Source of the DNA: Tolypeutes matacus
Taxonomy: Eukaryota > Chordata > Mammalia > Cingulata > Chlamyphoridae
Direction of reading: 5' to 3'
Assembly (NCBI GenBank): GCA_026826555.1
Contig: JAKSZT010053881.1
Span: forward strand, 6,704,502-6,768,501
DNA length: 64,000 nucleotides
Shown here one piece after another: positions 56,263 through 64,000 of the stretch. The position numbers and the translations under genes are program-made. The notes below the pieces were generated by a model. The model made no database searches and had not been told where the DNA came from. It saw only the letters and a program-made list of their open reading frames with translations. The first letter of the stretch is position 1. Every line of letters starts with the position of its first letter.

Positions 56263-56275
56263 AAAATATATTTGT

Positions 56276-56895
56276 TATATATTGGAATATAATCTGAAGA
56301 AAGAGAAAATTCTTAACCTCCATAAGGTTTTAAATAGTCATTCCCCATCTCTCACCATCTCAAAGTAGGAACTTTGTCCTCATTTTTAGAAAGATTATGC
56401 CTAAGCACCATCACTATTTTTATATTAGAATCACCTATGAAGAAGATTAAGGAAATCCTTATTCTCTTTTCAAAACCAAGCAGTTGATAGAAAAAGTTAA
56501 CCTGTGTTCAGTTTCACATCAAGTAGTAAACTATAAAATGTTTATTAAAATATGTATGTTCATTATGCTGAAATGGGCATTTTTCCAACTGGAAAATGAA
56601 CTGTTACTCTTATTTTGCTATTGGGTGAAGCAGATTCTAAGAAACTACCCTTCAAATTCTTTAAATTTATTAATACTTGACCAAGAGGCTCTAGAGCTAA
56701 AGACTTAAAGCCAGAGTTAGAAGGCACTGACAATGGAAAAGCAAACAGAAATTAATGCCACTCCCAGTTTACAAGAAACCCTTCAATAGAGTAAAGGAAA
56801 ACATCCTCTCATGTTAACTGATTCCTAAATTAAATCAAGAAGGAGTTCAATTCAATTTTCAATTCTGCTGTTTCTTTTGTCCATGGACTATTAGG
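56276..56895. other. Presumed intronic sequence, unassigned
   Basis: No recognised repeat or exon. Confidence 0.4.
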
Positions 56896-56899
56896 ATTG

Positions 56900-57130
56900 A
56901 TGACTTGGGATAATGGGCTGTGAAAACAGATTTCCTGGGTTGTATTGAGGTTCTTCTTCATACCACTTTCTAACCTCAGGCAGGATATTTAGCTGCCCTA
57001 AATCTCAATTTATTTTGTAAGATTAGCTGAATAGTACCTAGAGCCTAGAGGTGTTTGGGGATTAAATAAGGTAACACATATGGAGAGAAGTGCCAGGCAC
57101 CTTCTAAATACACAGTATACATTACCTACT
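56900..57130 (+). repeat. MIR SINE
   Basis: Sense MIR: 'acagatttcctgggttgtattgagg', 'cactttctaacctcaggcagg', 'ggggattaaataaggtaacacatatgg', 'agtgccaggcaccttctaaataca'. Confidence 0.75.
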
Positions 57131-57384
57131 GTAGTGACCAAGATGGGGTTTTCCTTTTTACATATAGAGCTACTTGTTAAGGAAAATCAGCAGTCACTGT
57201 TATTCTAAAATAAACCACCTGTCAAATAAAAATGGACCCCATCAGAACCACAGAGTCATTTGCATTCTGAAAATGTTCAGAGGGGTAGATCGTTGCTACA
57301 CATGTAGGGCTACGAGTCGTGTAAAGCTACTACTGCTCAGACATCTAGGTCAGGGGAGGGACAGCAGGTGGGCAGGGCCTAAAT

Positions 57385-57480
57385 AAGCAACACGGTCTCT
57401 GCCCTTAACAGAATTTATAGTGTGAGAGGAGAGGTAGCCAAGAATATAAATAATCCAGCAGAGTGAAGAAGTGAACAGAG
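57385..57480 (-). repeat. Possible L2 fragment, antisense
   Basis: 'acggtctctgcccttaacagaatttatagtgtgagaggagagg' fits the antisense L2 'gtccctgccctca...gagcttac' segment. Confidence 0.5.
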
Positions 57481-57845
57481 CAGGTCGAAAAAGTGTTGAT
57501 CTTGGACCTCATATGAACATGCCCAGTACTGGCCTCCAAAATAGGTTCTGGTCTAAGACCCTTTCAACTGTTATTCCAGCAACATGGTCTTACTACAGGA
57601 GGGTGGACCAAGTTGGGGAACCTGTCAATCCTGAGCTGGTGATTGAGGTGAAGTGGGATCTGGGGTTAATGTTAATTACAGATAGGATATTAAAATATAC
57701 ATTCAGAGAGTACTGAAATATTTTTAAGTGAACACTGCATTTTGTAGCCCAGATAAATCTCTGCTTTTTCCTTACGACCTCATTTGATACATTGGTTTAC
57801 TTTTCATCACAAGAAGAGGAAACAAGATATTTCTAAGGGAATAGG

Positions 57846-58015
57846 ATTCAACCCCAGCTGCATGTGGGAATCTCCTGGGGACTTTTAAAAAATAATCTCA
57901 TGACCGGGTCCCACCCCAGGGATTCTGATTTAATTGGACCCAGGCATCAGTATTTTAAAGTTCTCCAGGCAATTTCAATGTATGGCCAAGGCTGAGAGTC
58001 ACTGCTTTAGCCTAC
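57846..58015 (+). mobile_element. MER5A hAT-Charlie miniature element
   Basis: Near-complete: 'ggattcaaccccagctgcatg', 'gaatctcctggggacttttaaaaaat', 'ccgggtcccaccccaggg', 'attctgatttaattgg', 'cccaggcatcagtatttta', 'gctgagagtcactgc'. Confidence 0.85.
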
Positions 58016-58019
58016 TCTG

Positions 58020-58535
58020 AGTTTTATTTTCTTCCAGGTGTTCTTATAAATTTCAGGAGGCTGGCTCAGAATCTATCAACAGGTTTTCTAATTGGTAGTT
58101 TCTAGTTTAATACCAGCCCATGTGTTTTCCCTTTGTAAGCACACAGCAGTTTCTGCTGGAGAAATTCTTATCTTGGGCTCCTAGCAGAGCAACAGGAGGC
58201 TTTCTCCTCTAGCACCCTGCCTCCAGAGGGTACATGCCTAATCATCAAAACATAACTAAATGGCCTATTTGTCATAAATACACGGAATAATCTGTCCACG
58301 TTTTGTTCCAGAACCTTTAATTCATTCATTTGACAACAGGTTCTTTCTGTCTCCCCTAAATCTCTCATGCTGTAGTGTGAAGCCTGTGGCTGTATACCAA
58401 TTTGAAGCATTTTGTACTTGGTACCTCAGTCTGTCCATATACTCCAGGCTCTTGACTCATCAGTTAGCCTTAAATATTCCTTTGCTTATCTCAGTTTACA
58501 TAACCTTTCCATGTAGGTTCTGTTTCCTATGACTT
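58020..58535. other. Presumed intronic sequence, unassigned
   Basis: No recognised repeat or exon. The 80-codon antisense frame at 58168-58410 has no recognised domain. Confidence 0.4.
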
Positions 58536-58539
58536 TACT

Positions 58540-59790
58540 CATTCATTCAATAATTATTTATTGAATGCCAAATAGAAGTCAGACATTCTCCTGGACTTTA
58601 GGGACAAAAAAGTGTCCAAAACAGGCAGAAGTTCCTGCCCTTACAAAACTTATGTTCAAGTGGGAAGAGACAGAAAAACACATGAATAACTAAAATATAT
58701 AGTGTGCTCAAAGATGCTAAGTGCTGTGGAGAAAAATAAGACCGAGCCAGGAAGATAGGGAGTGCTGGGGTGGGGTTGTAATATTAAATCAGTCTTGCAG
58801 TATTATGCAAGCAGTAGACTTGGGCTGGAGTGATAGTGACAGAGACGGTGAAAAGTGGTTGTAGTCTGGATAAGTTTCAGCTGTACCCAAAGAAGTGAGA
58901 AATTGAGCTTATCAAGAAGAGGGTACTACAAATGCAAAGGCCCTGAAGCAAAAAGTGAACCTGGGATGGTCAAGAAATAGCAAGAGGAACTGTGTAACTA
59001 GAGAAAAGTGAGGGTACAGGAGAGGGTTTTGAGACTGGAGGTGGGGTGGTGGGGAAATAGCAGAGGGTCTTTGTTGTGGTTTGAGGCTGTATGTACCCCA
59101 GAAAAACATGTTCTTAAATTTAATCCATTACTGTGAATGTGAACCTATTGTAAGTAGGACCTTTTGATGAGTTTACTCTAGTTAAGGTGTGGCCCAGCTC
59201 AATCAGGATGGGTCTTGATCCTATTACTGGAGTATAAGTGAAGTAAAATTCAAAGAGAGAGAGAAAGAGCCACAGAGGGAGGAGAAGGGAGAGACCAGGA
59301 GACACCGCCATGTGACACAGTAAGGACCACAGGTCGCCAGCAGTCAGCCCCAGGACACCACAGTCTTTGGGGAGAAAGCATCACCTTAATGACACCTTGA
59401 TTTGGACTTTCTCTTAGCCTCAAAATCGTGAGTGAATGAATTCCTATTGTTTTAACCCCACCCACTTCACGGTATTTGCTTGAGCAGCCTAGAAACTAAA
59501 ACAGTCTTGTAGGGATTTTTATAGAGACTGGCTTTTTCTCTGAGTGAGCTGGAGAGTTACTGGAGGATTTTGAACAGAGCAGAGACCCAATATTTTAATA
59601 GGATCTCTCTAGCTGCTGGATTGAGACTCATCTGTAGAGATCAGTGGTAGAAGCAGAGACCAGTTAGGCAATTGAAATAATCTACTTGAGAGTTAATGAT
59701 GACTTGTACCGGCATAATATGGAGAGAAATGTTTGGAATCTGGATATATTTTCGAAGGTAGAATGTGTTGCCCTAAAAGAAGTGTTTATC
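58540..59790 (-). mobile_element. L2 LINE, long antisense copy, split by a solo LTR
   Basis: 'ttcattcaataattatttattgaatgcc', 'agaagttcctgcccttacaaaactt', 'atgctaagtgctgtggagaaaaataag', 'aatgcaaaggccctgaagc', then after the LTR 'gtcttgtagggatttttatagag', 'tctctgagtgagctggagag', 'ggaggattttgaacagagcagagac', 'aatctggatatattttcgaaggtag'. All are antisense L2 in order. The copy is about 0.82 kb once the LTR is removed. Confidence 0.85.
59072..59503 (+). mobile_element. Solo LTR of MaLR/ERVL type with 5-bp TSD
   Basis: A 432-bp element starting TGTTGTGGTTTGAGG and ending AAACTAAAACA, flanked by GTCTT (59067-59071 and 59504-59508). The layout matches MLT1/MST-like MaLR LTRs: a 'gtaccccagaaaaacatgtt' opening, a 'gccatgtgacacag' midsection, 'gacaccttgatttggactttctcttagcctc' and 'tattgttttaaccccaccc'. 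No internal retroviral sequence remains, so it probably arose by LTR-LTR recombination. Confidence 0.85.
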
Positions 59791-59794
59791 TACT

Positions 59795-60535
59795 ATTTTT
59801 TCACAATCCTCTTAAAAAAAAAAATAGGGCCCCCAAACTCCAAGGCACCAGATAATGCTATTTATAGCAAAAGGTTAACTTGCTGGCAACACATTCCAGT
59901 ATCAGGTTTTTTTTAAAGAGCAACATCATTGTTAATTTGTTCCATTTCTAATCCACCATCACTGTCCATAGTAATCTCACTCCTGTTTTGCTGTACTTAC
60001 GCTTTACTGGTCATTTGCTATTGACTCCAAACTCTCAGTGATCTCTATTGCACTGCTGTTGTATAGTAGTAACCTATACTTCTCTTCTTGCTTACTTCTT
60101 ACTCTTACTCTATATGGATTTTATCAAAGGCCTGTTTGCCTGCTTCCTGACAGGTGACTCAGGCAGACAGTGGAAGGAGAGGAAAGAACATGATGCTGCT
60201 AGTAATATTATAAAGGCACCCAAGGTTTAAAGTAGTCAAGCCAACCACACCTCTTTTTCCACTCCTGTCCTTTCTTCCTCCTCTAATTCCCCGAATAAGA
60301 CAAAGAAAGAGGATTTTCCTTTTCCAACTCCACACACATCTCTCAGATGGCCTTTTGTGCCTTGTTTGCTTCCCCTTACCCCTCCCACCCCCCACTGCAG
60401 AGTGAGAAGATAAAAAAAGTAGTGCAAAAGAAACTTGCTGGTTCTTTTCTTCAAAACTAAGTGTACCTTACTCTAAATTCTAGTACTCACATAAATATTT
60501 CTGTTATACATTTTTTAAAACTGAGAGAATAAGTA
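59795..60535. other. Presumed intronic sequence, unassigned
   Basis: No recognised repeat or exon. Pyrimidine-rich around 60240-60400. Confidence 0.4.
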
Positions 60536-60539
60536 TATA

Positions 60540-60870
60540 ATCATTTATTCATTCATTATATATTTATTGAGGACTTTTTATGTCCCAAGCACTGTTCTAG
60601 GTTTTGGGAGATAGGAGTGAACAAAACAAAGTCCCTGTTTTTATGGAATTTACCTTATAACGCAGGAGACATTTACACAAGTAAATAAATATATAGTATA
60701 TCCAATAGAGATAATACTATTGAAAAAAGTAAATTAGAGGAAGGAAGAAAGGGAATGCGGGGATGGTATACTGCTGGTGGTGGTGAGTTAGTATTAATAT
60801 TTTAAATAGGGTGGTCATAAAAGGCCCCTCTAGTAATGTGACATTGCACTGAAACCAGAAGGAAGTGAAT
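60540..60870 (-). repeat. L2 LINE 3' end, antisense
   Basis: 'tcattcattatatatttattgagg', 'tgtcccaagcactgttctagg', 'gtgaacaaaacaaagtccctg', 'tttaaatagggtggtcataaaaggcc', 'agtaatgtgacattgc'. Confidence 0.85.
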
Positions 60871-60949
60871 GAGTGATTCATGCCTGTATCTGGTGGGAAA
60901 ATGCTCCTTGTTATGGGAAGTCCTCAGATAGTTTTCTTCTTTCTTTTTG

Positions 60950-61268
60950 CTCTCTAAGGGATTCCATCCCTGGCTTTAGCCATTTTCTATACCTTGAAGA
61001 CTCCCAAATTTATATTTCCAGGTCAGAACTTTCCAAACTCCAGCTAGTATACCCATCTGCTTACTGAGCCTCCACTTGGATGCCTAATAGGTGCCCCAGA
61101 TTTAACGTTTCTCACCAAACTCATCTTCCCAAACCTACTCTTTCTGCAGCCTCCCCTCCTCTTTAGTAAATGGCAACTCCAACTTTCAGTTCCTCAAGCC
61201 AAAAATCTTGGCACCATCTTGACTTCTCTCTCTCAAACCCCACATCAGACCCATCAGTTAGATCAGGA
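60950..61268 (+). repeat. L2 LINE internal fragment
   Basis: 'agactcccaaatttatatttccagg', 'cttactgagcctccacttggatgcctaataggtgcc', 'ctctttctgcagcctcccc', 'agtaaatggcaactcc', 'aaaaatcttggcaccatcttgacttc'. Opposite orientation to the neighbouring L2 at 60.54-60.87 kb, so a separate insertion. Confidence 0.82.
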
Positions 61269-61269
61269 G

Positions 61270-61830
61270 TTACTTATATTGGGCATAACTAGACAAGGAG
61301 GAAACAGTGGGAGTTGGAGTGAGGAAGTGGAGATAAAGTAGAAGCAAAGCAGTAATAGAAGTATATGCAGAGCAGTGTTTGATGATGAAGAAAACTGAAG
61401 CTAAGGGAGCTTTGGCCCCAGAACTCAGGTTGATGTGAAATTACATCATAAGTCAAATTCCCCTAAAGGAGCTAAAACTTCAGAGTGGTCTGTTATGTTT
61501 GGCTATGTCTTGACAACAAGAGTTAGTTGGCCGGACTACTGTAGCCCATTGGATTAGTAAGAGGCTTTAGCTACCAATGGGGATTTTTTAACATAAAGTT
61601 TACTTAAAGCGTTTTCTAGCATTTTCTGTCCCCTGATTCTGGAAACACTGTGAGACTGCCATGGGAAAGTCAGAAATGCAGAGCCATAATATGAAAAAAA
61701 CAGTGAACATTTAAGCCAGTCATAGAAAAAAATTATCCTCTTTGTGGACATTTGTGCAATAAAGCAAAACATTATTTTTCTGAAACCTCAAGGAAAAAGA
61801 GATCCTGAAAATTTTCTAGCAGCAAGAGAT
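61270..61830. other. Presumed intronic sequence, unassigned
   Basis: No recognised repeat or exon. Confidence 0.4.
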
Positions 61831-61835
61831 GGTTA

Positions 61836-62020
61836 GGGAAGCGGCTGTGGCTCAATCAGTAGGGCTCCCGTTTACCATATGGGAGGCCCCGGGTTTGGTT
61901 CCCGGGGCCTCTTGGTGAGGGCAGGCCCGCCCGCACGGCGTGGTTGGCTGACCCAGGGAGCACAAGCAGCAAGGGGGGGATAAATGAATAAATAAATAAA
62001 ATCTAAAAAAAAAAAAAAAA
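61836..62020 (+). mobile_element. DAS SINE, extended-body form, with TSD
   Basis: Head GGGAAGCGGCTGTGGCTCAA, body as in 13376 and 53761, (AAATAAAT)n plus A-rich tail. TSD AAGAGATGGTTA at 61824-61835 and 62021-62032, perfect. Confidence 0.95.
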
Positions 62021-62034
62021 AAGAGATGGTTAAA

Positions 62035-62595
62035 CGTTCAATATCTTGACCAAATTAATTTGAACAAAAACAAGGAAAAGGAATTAAGTTGTCACTGTCC
62101 TATTTTAATTTGGTATAAGTTTCCCAGTGTTCAAATTCTCAGTACAGAAGATTCCTGTTGCTTTGCTGCACTGTTCCTGGAAATCACAACTAGATTCCCC
62201 TAAAGGGGATTTGAACAGAGTAATACTTGGGGGTTGTCTTCTCTACCCAAAGATTTAGCATCAAATGAAAAATAAACATAACCAAGTGTATAACATAAAA
62301 GAACTTCCATGGCTCTGGTAAAAATCCATCTTTCTAACTACTTAGCATAGAAGGGTAAGTTCCATACCAGTTTCTCTTTCATACCAGAAGCTGAGTCCTT
62401 TATAACCTTTAAAAAGACAAGATCTTTCCTTGGATAAGATTTCTGTCTCAATGCCAGATTGTAAGCTATCAGTACAAGTCACAAATCTGATTACCCTGAA
62501 TACAGTCCTCACATAGGTACCTGCCAAAATAGGTGTTTTTGACAGTGGATGCCAAGTCTGAATTTCCCATAAAGGAGGTTGTTAGAAACTAAAAT
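62035..62595. other. Presumed intronic sequence, unassigned
   Basis: No recognised repeat or exon. Confidence 0.4.
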
Positions 62596-62599
62596 GATT

Positions 62600-62820
62600 T
62601 CTCTTATGAAGTGGAATGAGCTTGGACTTTGGAACTGACAGACCCCTGTTGGAATTTTTGCTATGCTTATTTACTGCCTTTTTAAGCTTGAGGAAATTAT
62701 TTAATCTCTCTTTGCACATTTCCTCTTCTATAGACAAAGATAATACCTACCTCATGGGTTTAATGTGGAGGGAGGCTCAACAGATAGCATGTTTAATGCT
62801 GGGCAATTAGTAGGCAAGAT
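62600..62820 (+). repeat. MIR SINE, near full length
   Basis: Sense MIR: 'aatgagcttggactttggaactgacagacc', 'aaattatttaatctctctttgc', 'tctatagacaaagataatacctacctcatggg', 'gctgggcaattagtaggc'. Confidence 0.82.
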
Positions 62821-62989
62821 AACATTAAATGTCATCTATTATGCCTTTTCTTTTCCATATAACAAAAATAATTCTTCAGAGTAGGTTTCTCCTCTTTTCA
62901 TTAAGAATTATTTTTTAGTGTGGTGCCTCAAATTAGGACTGAAGGCTCCAAACACCAGGGAATTATTAGTCTTAATAGTAAGTCCCTGT

Positions 62990-63245
62990 CACATCTTTCA
63001 AATTTGATTGTCATCATGTTAGTAGCTGTCATATATCAAGTGCTAATTTCCTACGTAGTATTGCAATTAGTATTTGCCACAAATATCTCTGATGTACTTT
63101 CCAACAACCCTGTGAAAGTAGATACTATCGTTTTCCCCATTTTAACAATAAGGAAGTAGAAGGATTAAGTAATTTTCTTATAACCACCTAGCTTATAAGT
63201 GGCAGAGCTAGGATTCAGACCCAGAGCCATGCTCCAATCACTGTA
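62990..63245 (-). repeat. MIR SINE, near full length
   Basis: Antisense MIR: 'atatcaagtgctaatttcc', 'ctgtgaaagtagatactatcgttttccccattt', 'agcttataagtggcagagctaggattcagacc', 'gagccatgctccaatcactg'. Confidence 0.85.
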
Positions 63246-64000
63246 ATACTAGAGTATTCTCTAATACTCTAGAACTATAATAATATGATTGTCTATTCCT
63301 GAGAAGAGCCACTTTCTGCCTTAATACCTAGGGACAAATCTCCAAAAAAGTGAAAACTGAGCATGGAAAATGTAACCTAGGAGGATATTTCTATCTCTTA
63401 GATTTGCTTGTTTATTTTTCTTTTACTTTTTCCTGTAATATAACCGGAACTCTAGAATAAGTGATAAGTAGAGATTCTAAGCCATTTGGGAAAAGGTGGG
63501 TAAGTGGAAATAATCCATAAAGCTAAACTTTTTATCTCATTAAGATTATCACTGAAGAAAGTCAAAGTTGGTTCTGCAAATCACTTCCCTTTCCCTATAT
63601 AATTGACTCAAAAAAAAGGGAAAGAAAGAAAGGTACAGTATATGTATTAGATCAGCTTAACCTTATCACCATGCTTCCACTCCCTTGGGTATTTTCTGTA
63701 TTTAATCCGTTTACATGCATTTTTCATGTTGCCATGGTAAAGAACATTCCATGATCTGAGAGACTTTAATGCTAAAGGAAGGTTTTCTAAATGTTAAACC
63801 TCATCTTTTCACTTCCACATTTTTTCTTAGTGTTACTAAGGTAACTTGAATAATTTTGTTTTCTCTTTGAAGTTTATATCCTTGGGGCTATTACTTAAGA
63901 TAGTTTTTCTCCTGTGCTGACTCATTCGTGTTCTTACAAGTTCACCCCTCCCCAAGTTTCATTCCTGCAGCTACTTTCCTTACTCAGATGTTTTCTATTT
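63246..64000. other. Presumed intronic sequence to the window edge, unassigned
   Basis: No recognised repeat or exon. A small local duplication of 'tactagagtattctctaatactctaga' (63247-63272) forms an imperfect inverted repeat. Confidence 0.4.

Overview
The window is mammalian genomic DNA and almost certainly xenarthran, most likely an armadillo. The diagnostic signal is about ten copies of tRNA-Ala-derived DAS-type SINEs (head reading roughly GGATGTGGCTCAA, B-box-like GGTTCGATCCCC, A-rich or TAAA tail), most with clear target-site duplications (TSDs). They sit beside L1 copies with xenarthran-looking 3' tails and the mammal-wide fossils MIR, L2, hAT-Charlie, Tigger and MaLR. There is no bacterial or viral gene organisation, and no intact long protein-coding gene. 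Nearly all short reading frames are chance frames or broken transposon genes.

Layout. 1-28 kb is intergenic-like: an L1 3' half (1-1384), many MIR and L2 copies, two related hAT miniature elements with a duplicated L2 segment (7.7-9.6 kb), a 213-bp polypurine tract born inside a MIR (11.86-12.07 kb), a young DAS SINE (13.4 kb), a long L2 (14.2-15.5 kb) and an antisense L1 tail (19.2-19.96 kb). 28.1-29.2 kb is a CpG island with a candidate untranslated first exon ending in a strong splice donor at 28785/28786 on the plus strand. This is the best gene evidence in the window, and everything to its right would be first-intron sequence of that unidentified gene. 29.2-38.8 kb is sparse-repeat intronic sequence with a MER58-like element and a Tigger element split by a DAS SINE. 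38.85-42.76 kb is a multiply nested L1/SINE complex. 42.8-44.2 kb is an AT-rich repeat-poor island. 44.2-47.9 kb is a younger L1 inserted into an older L1. 48-64 kb alternates unique sequence with L1 3' ends, DAS SINEs, MER5A, a MaLR solo LTR inserted in an L2, and further MIR and L2 copies.

The most interesting observations concern retrotransposition. Two unrelated L1 copies join their 5' region to nearly the same point of ORF2, as spliced-and-reinserted L1 RNA would. Two insertions consist of nothing but a tail flanked by perfect 12-14 bp direct repeats. An extended-body DAS subfamily is present in three near-identical copies. Repeat family names were assigned by recognising consensus features, without a database search; boundaries are approximate except where TSDs fix them.
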